From the NCBI GenBank assembly GCA_026018925.1, contig JAKSZU010000007.1, forward strand, positions 97,489,501 through 97,553,500: a DNA stretch of 64,000 nt, given 5' to 3'. The notes beneath the pieces are model-generated. The model did no database searches and was not told the origin of the DNA. It was given only the letters and a program-made list of their open reading frames with translations. Shown one piece after another: positions 22,216 through 34,506 of this stretch. Position numbers and translations under genes: made by a program. Origin of the DNA: Tupaia tana (Eukaryota; Chordata; Mammalia; Scandentia; Tupaiidae). The first letter of the stretch is position 1. Every line of letters begins with the position of its first letter.

Positions 22216-23569
22216 GACCTTGCCATCGTACGGCCGAAGATGTTCAGCTGTCCTGCACGCCATCCAAGTGAGTGCTACTGAGGCTGCGACGGAAGCCCTT
22301 GCAAGGGACCCACCACCCTGTCCTGACCTCTAGGACTCAAGAATCAAATAATCCCTTTTCCGTCCAGCTGGTCTTTGACTTCAGAACCTTTTTCTGAAAT
22401 TGTCAACAAGCTGTTCACGTTTTCCATAGGACATAAACCAGTTTGAGATTTATGAGATAAATCCATCTTCCAAAGTTGAACCTCTTTATTTCTAGCTTTG
22501 CCCTGAACAGCTTAAACTGAAGCAGTTACTGCAATCCTTTGTGCTCATGTCTCCAGTGCCTAACACAGAGCCTGACACATGGTGGGTTACAAGTGAAAAC
22601 CAGCCAGCTCAGGAGAAGCGTGGACAGTGACGCCCAGGGACCAAGTCCTTACCGTGCACTGGGAGGATGCCTGCAGCTGGGACTCATCTTACGTGCTTCC
22701 TGAAGGCAATCGTGATCACCACTTCCGGATAGAAATGTCCAATCCTAGGTGCCTGGGGAAACTTAAAACATGCTTCCTTGTGCGCCGAGTCACCTGGTCT
22801 CGCCCTTCCTCCTGGTCGCCATGGACTGAACATGCCAGGTAGGTGACTGGAGCCTGGTGCACTGAGTCCCAGCCCGTGGCTGACACCAGAGCGCTCACCC
22901 TCCCTCAGCACTCGCCTGACCTCCTCCTGCAAATGGTTCAGGCTCCTGCTTCTTAGGGCCCTTCTGGAGCCCTGTGGTCCAGGCCCTGCCCACGTTCTGG
23001 GGATGATCAGGGTTTCCATTAATCTCTGTCTGGAGCCTGTCCTCAGATTAGCAACTGCTCAAGTGCACACTCCATGGTGAAGACCGAAGGGCCAAAGAAT
23101 GCCACCTCCCTGGGACTGTCGCCCTGGCTTCTCACCCCTCCCAGGCACAGCGTGGGAGTCGGGATGCTGCAGTCACCCTGACTACTTCATAGACACCCTG
23201 TACCCCGGGGGTGTGAGGAGGCCCTCTTTCACAGTTTGTCACGCCCGCCTGTACTTGGCCCCACAGAGAGCAGGCTTCGGGGGCAGAGAAGCAGGTGCTT
23301 GGGCTCCTGTGGCAAAGCCGAGATTTTTTCTCAGAATGGAGATAAAAAAGTGGGGCCCAGAAAGGACCTGTCCTGTCCGGATCTGTCCTGTTTATGGATT
23401 GTGCTCATTAGTTATTATTGCGACTTCATGCTGCCTGGTTTAAGTTTGGAGGTGAGAGGAGTCACCCAGAGCAAAAGACAGGAAGATGGGAAAGGGTCAG
23501 GGACAGTGATGGGCCTGAGTTTACCGGAAGCAGAGGGAGCCTCTTCTAGAAAGTCTCACTACAGTTCTG
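22216..23569. other. Intergenic, mostly unrecognised
   Basis: A short L2-like end (GTGCCTAACACAGAGCCTGAC) lies near 22,555; otherwise nothing identified. Confidence 0.45.
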
Positions 23570-23760
23570 CACAGCAAGCTGTGAAGCAGCTCGGAGTCAC
23601 AGTGCCCAGGCTCAACCACAGCTGCAACCTTGGGTGAGTCACTTCTACCCTTTGGCTTCAGTTTGCTGCTCTATAAAGTGGGTATAAAGATTCCTCCTAG
23701 GAATATTACAAGAACTTAGTGGGTTAGTTCATGTAAAGCATTTACAGAAGTGCTTATTAA
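23570..23760 (+). repeat. MIR
   Basis: GCAACCTTGGGTGAGTCACT, TTCAGTTTGCTGCTCTATAA and GTTCATGTAAAGCATTTAC in MIR order; it abuts the MITE at 23,761. Confidence 0.7.
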
Positions 23761-24110
23761 TTAGGTCATTGGGAAAGTCATGATGTATTTTTCTACACAA
23801 AAATGTGTCATGACTTGGGACCAGCAGTTAGCATAATGGCTATGTCGCTGGACTCCCACGTAGTTGACCATGGTTCAAGTCCCGGACCCGGTGGCTTAAA
23901 AAACACGCCGGGCGCGGGTGTGTGCGTACCCTAGATCCTGAGAGGAGAATGGAGGAGAAGGGATTGTGGCGTGGCCATGCTCTCTGGGGGGTGATTTCTC
24001 GCTTTCTGTCTCTCTGTCTGCCTCTGTCTGTCTGGGGAGCGCACGCACCCTATAGCAAAAACCTCTCCAAAAAAAAAAAAAAAATGTGTCCAGACTTTCC
24101 AGAAAATCCA
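23761..24110. mobile_element. Mariner-like MITE, interrupted by a SINE
   Basis: The left inverted repeat TTAGGTCATTGGGAAAGTCA at 23,761 is followed by a short spacer and the start of the complementary arm GTGTCATGACTT, where a SINE is inserted. Sequence resembling the remaining arm (GACTTTCC...) follows the SINE. A second, uninterrupted copy lies at 63,060-63,127. Confidence 0.65.
23817..24081 (+). mobile_element. tRNA SINE inserted in a mariner-like MITE
   Basis: Flanks AAATGTGTCATGACTT (23,801-23,816) and AAATGTGTCCAGACTT (24,082-24,097) form a 16-bp TSD with two mismatches. The left flank is the right half of a palindromic MITE, so the SINE split it. Confidence 0.87.
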
Positions 24111-24445
24111 GTATTTGCTATTATTATTTATTTAATATCAAAAGCCTGATTTGGATTGGAATCTTCCTAAAGTCATCTCCCCTTCTAAGATTCAAGATGA
24201 CCAGAGTCCTCTTTCTAATGCACATGCCATTTATAAAAAGCTTGCAAAAAAAAGATTATTCTAAATGGAGATACTTTTATCACTATAACACTTTGTACAA
24301 TAGCAATTCCTTTGAATTAATATGTAAATGTATTGGCTATTGTGTATATATTTATCCAGAAAAAGGGCTTATTCTTTAATCAAATTTCAAGCTCCAAAAA
24401 TAAAATAGACTCTTATGTGGTGTTTCCTGAGACAGAGTGCATAGA

Positions 24446-24446
<1 letters not shown>

Positions 24447-24476
<30 letters not shown>
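24447..24476 (+). repeat. Poly(A) run of 30
   Basis: Uninterrupted A run with no recognisable retroposon body upstream (TAAAATAGACTCTTATGTGG...). Confidence 0.9.
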
Positions 24477-24480
<4 letters not shown>

Positions 24481-24911
24481 AAATGAAGTTACTTGTGTAG
24501 TTAATTACCACACATATTTTCTATAAACTAGCAAGCAAAACAAAAAAATTACATTGACATCATTTTTGAAATGTCCAAAACTCAGTTAAGTGAATTGTAC
24601 ATGCTCAAGACATGATAAAAGCTTATTAAGCACCTCATGAGCGCAGACTTGGAGGTGTGAGGAGGGTCTACATCTCTTAAAGACACGCAGAGAAAGCTGG
24701 AGACCCAGGCAGCCAGGATTGACCTCAGGAGGGAGCGGGTCTTCCAGAGGAGACTCTGTGAGTGAGGCCCCGCCCTCCACTCTGGCCTTCCCAGGGGGGG
24801 ACCTAGCTCTCCCAACCAGGGCCCTGCTGGCAGCTGGCCACCCCAGGCTCCAGCCCCAGGCCCAATCCTCTTCACAGTTGTCAGTCCCCTTTAAAATAAC
24901 CTCAAGAGTCT

Positions 24912-26307
<1,396 letters not shown>

Positions 26308-26614
26308 TAATAACCTGAAGAATCTCCCACATTATACATGAGGGGGATGCGGATCTTCTTCAGGGCGAGTGTGGACAGCCATTCCTCCTATTCAGTTCAT
26401 GTGGGCAAATTACCAGATCAGGTTTAGGGAGCTCGACTTGCTAACCTGCTTACAGGTTTGCCTTACATAAAATCAAATATCTGAATCCATACGTCTGCAA
26501 ACTGGGTCTTATAAATATACAATTACTGTTATCTTTATAATTATATTTATTTAAGATAAATATCTTTCATCTTCCCCAGATATCACTGTCATCCCCCCAG
26601 TTTATCCCAAGAGC

Positions 26615-26800
26615 ACAGACTTTCTGTCAAGCAGCCCTGGCCCAATCTGTGATCAATCTCTTCACCAGTCACGGATCTTGGGTCTCAAACTGTGATGCTC
26701 CATTTCCACATTTGTAAAATGCAAACACCTATCTCACAGGGGCATTGAAAGGACTGAATGAAATCTCAGATTGACCAACACAGCCTCTGCGTAGTGCTAG
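26615..26800 (+). repeat. MIR
   Basis: Weak start; clear CATTTGTAAAATGCAAACAC, CTCACAGGGGCATTGAAAGG. Confidence 0.55.
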
Positions 26801-27117
26801 GGCTATTGTTGTCCCACAGTTGGGAAGGAAATTGCTGAAGGAAACGAGAAAGGGCTGAAGGGAAGAGACAGAGAAGCGTACTTTTCAGTACCTTGCATGC
26901 TGAGGAAAGGATGAAACAGCTCCTATTCAAACAGAAACTGTCGGTCCATGTTGAAAAGTTAGCATGTTCCCTTGCTCATCTACAGTGGTATCAGAATATC
27001 ATGTTGCACACCTTCAATAGATGTCACCGTTCAAAAGAAAGATATGGGGGCTGTTTCTGTAGCCTGGTTACTAAGGGATCCCACCTGGCCTTAGCATCAC
27101 GAGTAATGCACGGATTG

Positions 27118-27275
27118 CCTACGTGAGCATACCCAAAATCTCGACAGGAGGGAGAAATGGAGAAGGGATTGCAGCATGACTACGGACCATGGGTGGGGGC
27201 AGGAAACTCTCTCTCTCTCTCTCTCTCTCTGCCTCCCTCTGGTGAGTGCATGCATTCTCTAGCAATAAAAAGAAA
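27118..27275 (+). mobile_element. 5'-truncated tRNA SINE
   Basis: Only the middle and tail portions are present (CGTGAGCATACCCAAAATC, GAGAAGGGATTGCAGCATG), then an expanded (CT)n block and CTCTAGCAATAAAAAG. Confidence 0.65.
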
Positions 27276-28769
27276 GAACCAGTAGCTAGTCCCTGAAGAC
27301 TGCTCAAAAAGGCCTAAAGAATAGATCACAGAATAGTAATGGATATTTAACTGCTTGTGGGCCTGGCTCTCGTAATTTAAATTTCCATCCTAATAATATG
27401 TATTGCCAGAAAGTATCTGGCAGACAAGAGGGTCTGTCTGCCACCTGCCTTTTCCTTTCTTGACAAATATCCCAAGAGGGAATGAGAACCAGATATTCTT
27501 CCATGACATCCTTTTGTTCTTCTTACAATAACTCAAATCTTTACTGAACATGTATCTAACCCAATGCTGGAAGAAAACTGCAGCCTTCTTACTTTTGCTA
27601 AAATTCCAAGTGCAGGCGTGAGCTTCTTCCCAAGAAACTTTCTAAACATCCCTCTCAAGAGACTGTTGCTTGCATCTCTAGCACATACCATGAACACGGT
27701 ACATGAATTTAAATTTTCTCGTCATATCTTGACCCCAGTCACAAAGACACTGAAGGCGCTTGGGCACTGACAAATACTATGAAGCATCTTCCCAGCTCAC
27801 TGCCTCCTTTAACTGTGTCCCTCCCTGACTGCCCACAGAGAGGGCGGAGAGAAAGAGATATGCAGGGCCATCCCACACCATGGACCTTTCTCCCTGGGGA
27901 TGGGCAAGAAGTGAATCCTGACCCCTAACTTAGCCAGGACAACTGGTGACCCTTCCCAGTAAAGTGAGAGTTGAGACCAAAGACGAGTACTGCTGAGACC
28001 GCCAGTCACAACCTCAGTCAATCCCTCTTGTGGCTGAACCCAGAGCAGCGAGCTCCGAGCTGAGGCTGCCCTTGCTTTGAGTTACAAGGAGGAGGCAGCA
28101 GAGAATTCCACCCACAGGGAGACCACAAAGAAACAAAGACGTGGGGTGTGCAGGGCCTCTTCCCTGGGCTCCACTGGCCTTCTCATTTCTGGTCTTGTCC
28201 TGAGACCCAGCTGTGTTCGTGTCCTTGAATTTGGTAGGTTGCCTTTGATCCATACGGTAAACATCCCCTTTCTACCCAGTGAGACCAGTGACTCCATCGC
28301 CGATATACGGACTGGCACCTCTGTCCGCGGATGTATTTCACGAGTCTTCCTCTAGCTCTGTCTCCCTGAGGGGGTTCAAGGCCATGCATGTTTTGCCAAT
28401 ATCTAACCTGGACCCTCTCCTCTCTAGGCAAATACTCATTACCCAGTTCTCAATTTGCAGAGAGGCGGAGGCTTCAATTCCACTTCCAGGAGAGATCAGA
28501 AGGGAAAGGTGGGACCACTTCCATTCCATTTTTCTCTCATACCTTCCCATAGAAAAAAGCAGTCCCTTTCTCCCTGAGGTTGGGAGAAATAAGAACACAG
28601 GGTATTTTGACACAGAACTGGAGAGTGAAATAGTGTGTGCCAGAAACAGGGAAAGGAGGGGATGGAGAGAGCCTGGTTAACAGATGCAAGAGAGCAAGGG
28701 ATGCGTGCAGTGAGTTCTAGCCACCACAGCATGGTAGAGTAACTGTGGTTGGAGTCAATTCAATATTTA

Positions 28770-28945
28770 CTTTAAAATAGCTAAAGAGAGGGTTTCAAAT
28801 GTTCACAGCACAAAGTGATGATAAAAGTCTAAGATAGTAGATATGTTTAGTTCCCTAATTGGGATCATTACACATTGTACACATATATTGAAAAACTACA
28901 CTGTACCTGGTAAGTATATACAACTATCATATGTCAATTAAAAGA
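28770..28945 (+). mobile_element. L1 3' UTR fragment, sense
   Basis: GTTTCAAATGTTCACAGCAC, GATATGTTTAGTTCCC, CATTGTACACATATATTG and TGTCAATTAAAAG follow the order of an L1M-type 3' UTR up to its A-rich end. Confidence 0.7.
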
Positions 28946-28956
28946 TGTGTGTGGAG

Positions 28957-29210
28957 GAGACCAGCAGACGGCATAATGGTTACATTGCTTGACTCCCACA
29001 TGGTCGACCATGGTTTGAGTCCCAGACCTGGCACCTTAACACTCACGCCAGGTGTGTGTGTGCGCATGCCCAAAATCCTGAGAGGAGAGTGGAGAAGTGA
29101 TTGCAGTGTGGTCATCCTCTCTGGGGGCTGATTTCTCGCTTTCTCTCTCTCTGTCTCTCCAACTAGGACACATGCCCTATAGCAAAAACTTCTCTTAAAA
29201 GAAAAAAACA
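28957..29210 (+). mobile_element. tRNA SINE
   Basis: TSD GTGTGTGGAG at 28,947-28,956 and 29,211-29,220. The head lacks the first G's (GACCAGCAGACGGCATAATGG). It is inserted just after an L1 3' end. Confidence 0.82.
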
Positions 29211-29339
29211 GTGTGTGGAGAAGCAATCAGCCACACAGAGTTGTACCCTTCCCTCCTGCTCTGTCTCACTGCAGAAAATGTAGAAGCCTGACAATCTTTT
29301 CCTGCCAGTGCTCTCCATTCCTCCTGGATCAAGGAGATT

Positions 29340-29720
29340 TCAGATCTCCTTGTATCTATCTTGGCAAATGTTAACCCTTCGGACCTGACTCTCTCCTGGC
29401 TGGGTGCAGTGGGCAGGTAGGGCAGGCACATCCCCAGATCTAGACGTGGGGGCATGGGAGGAAGCCTTGGCTGCAGATGCAAGTACGCTCTCCAAACCTG
29501 CATTGAGCATAGAAACGAATCCTTGATCCTCGACCCCTAGGTCGATTTCTACATTGGCTAAACCATTTGGATGAAAGAATGTGACTGGTCCCGTAGAATT
29601 CCCTCCAATCTTGAAGATACTGTGAGGAATGCCGAGTTCCACGAAAGGATAAACATCTAACTGCACATAAGCTGGACTACTTAAGACACTGCCGAGTAAT
29701 AGGGCTGTAATCCGTCAGCC
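29340..29720 (-). other. Unrecognised open stretch
   Basis: A minus-strand frame without stop for about 125 codons (segment AYVQLDVYPFVELGIP, then FKIGGNSTGPVTFFHP). It does not match a family I know; no splice sites or start support it. It could be an unrecognised processed-pseudogene or repeat fragment. Downstream, 29,790-30,060 resembles L2. Confidence 0.25.
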
Positions 29721-30534
29721 TCTCAGTTGTCCTCCTTTGCGCCCTAAACTAGCAAAAGGCACATGTGCCACCCAGTGATGGCAGCCAGAGCCTTCACGTC
29801 TTCTCGATCCCTTCTTTCTCTCACTCACCACATCCCAGCAACCTTCTGCTGTTGGTTTTACCTTCCCAGTGTTTTCTCCACGCCTATGCGAATTGCCTAA
29901 ATTCAGGCTCTTTCATCTGTAGTTCTCATGATTACCTTAGCTTTCTGGTCGCCACCTTTGCCTCCAAACCTCTCTCCACCTTGTACCAAGACTTACCTTT
30001 GTGAAGTAAATCCGATGAGATCAGTGCCCTGACTACAAATCCAGGTAGTTCCTTTTCTTACAGCAAAATCTGGTCGAATGAGACCTGTCACCATCTGCCC
30101 ACCTCCATCTTCAGCCACTTCATTTTCTTCCACTGTGCTTTCCCCTCTTCCAACAACTACGCAGCTGCAGCCACCAAGCCCCAAACGGGTACTCCAGCCA
30201 TACTGATACAGTCTCCATTTCTTAAATCCCTTGCCTGCATGTGCGGTTAAACGCCCAACCCTGTCACTAGGCCTGAGGTGGTCTTTCCCATGGGCCTTCC
30301 ACCTCTAGAACAGCCACTTACACTTGGAGTCTCAGGTTAAAATTTCCATCATGTGTGTGGCGAATTCACATTTGTTCTTTCTTTCTCTTCTTTCTGAGCA
30401 CTCTCGTGGTTAAATCTCATGTAATCAAGTCACATCATCCATCCCGATTGTTGACATCACTAACCGACCCCTAGGTAATGCTCCTTCATTTCAGTTTTAG
30501 TTCCTGGTTCATTTTCACTCTGTCTGACACTGCT

Positions 30535-30835
30535 TTTGTCTTATGCTATGGTTTGTACAATGGGTTGTCTCTCAGAAGTTCATGTCTGGAAGTTTGGTCC
30601 TAGTGTAATGGCTTTGGGAGGTGGTGAGACCTCTAAGAGGTGGAGATTAAAGGAGGGTGCCATCCAATGGCTGGAGGCACAAGAGGGACAAATAGAGGAG
30701 GTAGGAATTCTGTTTCTTCTCTCTTCCACCTGTCTGTTTTCTGCCAGTCATGTTGTAATAGAGCATCAGAGGCTGGCCTGATTACATTCCTACCAAAACT
30801 GTGAGCCAAATAAATCTCTATTTTAAAAAAATACC
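30535..30835 (+). mobile_element. MaLR-type LTR relic
   Basis: ATGCTATGGTTTGTACAATG at the start, TTGGGAGGTGGTGAGACC inside and AAACTGTGAGCCAAATAAAT at the end, the order seen in ERVL-MaLR (MST/MLT1) LTRs; the AATAAA is the LTR polyadenylation signal. Confidence 0.65.
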
Positions 30836-31010
30836 CATTTAATTAAATTAATTTATTATTATTTAAAATTTTCTATAGGCCTCATGCACTCATAAGAGAC
30901 GGAGAGAGAGGGAAAGTGAGAAAGCAAGCTGCCAGGCCCAGGACTTGAACTGGGGTCAGCCATATGGGAGTTCCAGTGACTTTACCACTGTGCCACCTGC
31001 TGGCTCCCAG
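30825..31010 (-). mobile_element. Short-form tRNA SINE, antisense
   Basis: Contains the tRNA head (read antisense, ending CCACCTGCTGGCTCCC) and a GAGAGAGGGAAAGTGAGAAA block, but lacks the GGGATTGYGGCRTGGCC middle segment of the long form. TSD ATCTCTATTTT / ATCTCTAATTT flanks it. Sister copies are at 47,602 and 63,191. Confidence 0.75.
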
Positions 31011-31629
31011 ATCTCTAATTTTTATAAATCACTCAACCTCAGTGTTTCTGCTTAGGAACACAATAACTGACTACTACATCTTAATTATTAGAAGATGGCA
31101 ATGCAGGACATGCATTGGATGATTCAGTCCCACATCCTGGTATCTAGGTTTCTTAAATGCCTCTCTTTCATTGAGCTGCCTTCCACACTACATCAGCTAT
31201 TCATCTACATGTTCATAGCTAGACCACCTCATCACTGATAACTCCACCACAATCTCAGTTTAATTTATTCCATTCTCCGACCATAACCTCCATCAATCTC
31301 TTCATTCTGTGTAGTGTCCCAGCACCAACTTCATGAGGATTTTTAATCTATTAATTTCTTTTCAACATTTTTGTCTTAATATTCTGTTTCATTCTTACTC
31401 TTCTTAAATTCCATGGTCAATTGGCATATTCATTTCTTTTACTACACTCTCAATTCCACATCTTTCACTTGGGAAAAAAAAACACAACTCTGCTTAAATT
31501 CATCTCTGTACCTTCAGTCATGCAAACGAATGAGCAGAAGACAAAAGCACATGGTTATGAACCTGAAGTGAGCCATCCACTGCTTAAAGACCACACTATA
31601 TTTTGAGTTCATTCACCCTACCACATACA

Positions 31630-31750
31630 AGGGGACTTCGAAAGTTCACAAAAAAGGGAAATTAAAATACAAGTTTATGCTGATGCAAATTTTTCAAGTC
31701 ATGCAGCTTTTTCATAATATCCATTTTCCATGAACTTCTGAAGATGCAGT
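31630..31750. mobile_element. Short Tc1/mariner-type MITE
   Basis: About 120 bp with imperfect inverted ends GGACTTCGAAAGTTCACAAA and, on the other strand, GCATCTTCAGAAGTTCATGG. A similar element is common in placental genomes; family name uncertain. Confidence 0.55.
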
Positions 31751-32690
31751 ATATTTGATAACTACTTTTCTCATTTTCTTCTCTTCTCAAGTCCACAATA
31801 TCCCACCTCAATATTCACTCTCAAATAATGATCTTATTTTCCCTATTTCACTGAGAAAATTAAGGCAACTTAAAAGGGCCTTCATAGGCCTTTGCCACCT
31901 TCCCTCCACAATCTGCACACATAAACCCTGGCTTCCCACCAGCTTCTAGAGAGGGTTTCTCTACACTCCAATTTACAGCCAATGCCTCCACTTGCAAACC
32001 AGATTCCAACTCGTCTTAGTTACTCAGTGACATTGCTCTAGCAATAAAATCCTTCTCACAACCCTATATTCTTTGTCTGACACTACCTTATTTGTTTGCA
32101 AATTGATTTCCCTTTCCAGCAAAAACACCTTGAAACATCTGTCTATATGCACACTATAACTCAATTTTTGTCCTCCCATATCTCTCCAGTCCAGTTTTCT
32201 GTTTTGTTTTTGTTTTTGTTTTTTCCTTAAAACCTTATAAAAACTACAATGACCAGGTCTCAGTTCTATTACCGACTTGCTAGAAGTATTTGGCATAGTC
32301 AGACCTCTGTCCTCCTGATATACTTTCTTCCCTGGCTTCCAAAACAGCCAACTATTGGTCTGCTTTATTGCTCACTCCTCTGTACTCTGCCTCGAGGGTT
32401 CTGTCTCTCCTTCCCAGACTCTTTATGTTTAAGTATTTCAGAGCTCAGTCTTTGTCCTTCAGTCTGTTTTTCTTCATTCCTTTGGTCATCTCATCCAGAA
32501 TTATGACTTTAAACACCATCTCTATGCTAATAGCTTCTGGTTTTCCACCTCCAGCCCAGAATTGTCTCCAGGTCCTTGACTTGCATCTTCTATATCCTGA
32601 ATCCAACCATATTTCACTATCTTCAGTGCTACCATCCTGGTCTGAGCTATCAATCATCTCTCTCTCTTGAATTGCTGAAGTATTTGAATT

Positions 32691-32873
32691 TAGGGGTCAA
32701 TTCTTCATAGGGGCCATATGGTTAATTTTCTTGCCTTGTAGGTCATACAGTCTTTGTGGCAACCACACACCTCTGTTGTTGTAGTACAAATAGGTGTGGC
32801 TGTGATCCAATAAAAGTTTATTTACAAAGGCAACCAGCCAGATTTGGACCACTAGCCATAGTTTCCCAGCCCA
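32691..32873 (-). mobile_element. hAT-Charlie-type non-autonomous DNA element
   Basis: Read on the minus strand: CTGGGAAACTATGGC, CCAAATCTGGC, TTTGTAAATAAACTTTTATTGG, ACAGCCACACC and an end resembling GGGGTCAATTCTT reversed. These match a common mammalian Charlie MITE whose exact name I could not fix. Confidence 0.65.
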
Positions 32874-32953
32874 AGTCCAAGTGGTCTCCTTAGACCATTG
32901 TTAACTTACTCCACACAGCAGCCAGAAGAATCCTTTTAAAACACATGTCAAGA

Positions 32954-33214
32954 GTCAGCCAGGTGGCATGTTGGTTAAGGCAGCTAGATCCCACATGGTC
33001 GACTGCACAGTTTGAGTCCTGGACCAGACCTGCAGCTTGAAAAACATGCTGGGCATGTGTGCATGCATACCCAAAATCCCAAGAGGAGAATGGAGGAGAA
33101 GGGATTGCAAGGTGGCCATCCTCCTTGGCGGGTGGTTTATCACTTTCTGTCTCCTTTTTTAGCTCTCTGTAGCAAGCACACATGTCCTATCACAACATTA
33201 AAAAATAAAAAATA
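32954..33214 (+). mobile_element. Older tRNA SINE inside an L2 relic
   Basis: GGTTAAGGCAGCTAGATCC-type head, middle block AAGAGGAGAATGGAGGAG, tail ACATTAAAAAATAAAAAAT. Its left flank AAAACACATGTCAAGA (32,938-32,953) matches AAAACACAAGTCAGAT after the following SINE, so both SINEs sit between copies of one target sequence. Confidence 0.8.
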
Positions 33215-33491
33215 GGGCCCAGAAGATGGTGTAATGATTATGTTGCTGGACTCCTATGTAGTCCACTAAAGTTTGAGTCCCAGATCCAGCAGCTTAAAAC
33301 TCATGTCAGGCAGGTGCATGTGTGTGTGTGTGCCCAATATCCTGAGAGGAGAATGGAGGAGAAGGAATTGCAGTGTGGCTATCCTCTCAGGGCGTGATTT
33401 CTCGCTGTCTCTTTCTGTCTCTCTGTTTCTCTGATGAGCACACACACCCTATAGCAAAAACCTCTCTAAAAAAATAATAAAAATAAATAAT
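33215..33491 (+). mobile_element. tRNA SINE, tandem with the preceding copy
   Basis: Head GGGCCCAGAAGATGGTGTAATG, B box GTTTGAGTCC, tail CTCTCTAAAAAAATAATAAAA. The L2 sequence resumes directly after it. Confidence 0.82.
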
Positions 33492-33960
33492 AAAACACAA
33501 GTCAGATCACGTCATATCTCTAATCAGAACTATGCAATCAATCCCATCTCATTCAGAATGAAAGTCAAAGTCCTCTCTATACCCAACAAGACTCTACATG
33601 ATCTGCCCCAGTTATACCCCGACCCTCACCTCCTGCTATACATTCTCTCCCGCATACACTCGCTACAGCAGCACTGACCTTGTTGTTTCTCAAACACGCC
33701 AGGCACGCTCTCAACTCAGGACATTCACACTGGCTTTTTTCTCTTTCCCCAGACTCACAGTGCTTAACTTCTTTCACTTTCACTTCTTCACTTCACCTCT
33801 TCAATGAACCCAATACTGACCACTATTTGAAATTACAACCTTCCCCTGCAACTCCCAATCCCCCCACTCTATTTTTTTCTTTTTTCCAAAAAAAAAAAAA
33901 AAACTTAGCATATTCTAATTTTTTTTTAATCTTAGGGTGAACCCTGTAAATATTTACATT

Positions 33961-34220
33961 TTTTTTTGGAGAGGTTTTTGTTATAGGGCACATGTGCTCA
34001 CCAGACAGACAGAGAGAGACAGAGAGACAGAAAGTGAGAAATCACCCCCCCAGGAGGGATGGCCACGCTGTAATTCCTTCTCCTCCATTCTCCCCTCGGG
34101 ATCTTGGGCACGCACGCACACGCGCCCGGCGTGAGTTTTAAGCCACCGGGTCCGGGACGCGAACCGCGGTCGACTACGTGGGAGTTCAGCAACATAGCCA
34201 TTACGCTAACTGCTGGTCCC
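33961..34220 (-). mobile_element. tRNA SINE, antisense, inside an L2 relic
   Basis: Perfect 12-bp TSD AATATTTACATT at 33,949-33,960 and 34,221-34,232. CpG-rich, full length. Confidence 0.92.
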
Positions 34221-34506
34221 AATATTTACATTATTATGCCTTAAGCTTTCCTAGAATAAGCTCTGTAAGGCCGGGGAGCTTAAGCTTTGTTCCTTGGTGT
34301 AGCCTGAGATCCTAGAGCTCTACCTGGCACATAGTAGGCATCCAAAAAGTAGGTGTTGAGTGTGACTGAATCTGTATAGGCAAGTCCCAGAGATGGAGAG
34401 AGTTATTATTTTCTTTATATTAATATAATATCTTAATACAATATACTAACTATATTAATATATATACTAATTATATTAGGTAATATTTTTCTTTTGGAAA
34501 AGCTAC

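Larger units (their letters stand above)
26330..28769. other. Intergenic between pseudogene and L1 end
   Basis: Holds the MIR at 26,615 and the SINE fragment at 27,118. The stretch 27,800-28,740 is unique-looking and shows no recognisable gene. Confidence 0.45.
32280..34375 (+). mobile_element. L2 LINE relic carrying four later insertions
   Basis: Pieces at 32,280-32,690, 32,874-32,953, 33,492-33,948 and 34,221-34,375 line up as one old L2-type LINE. They include CCACACAGCAGCCAGAAGAA, ATCTCATTCAGAATGAAAGT, CTCAAACACGCCAGGCACGC and the terminal CTGGCACATAGTAGGCATCC. It is interrupted in order by an hAT-Charlie element, two sense SINEs and one antisense SINE. The 5' limit is vague and could extend to about 31,780. 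Confidence 0.65.
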
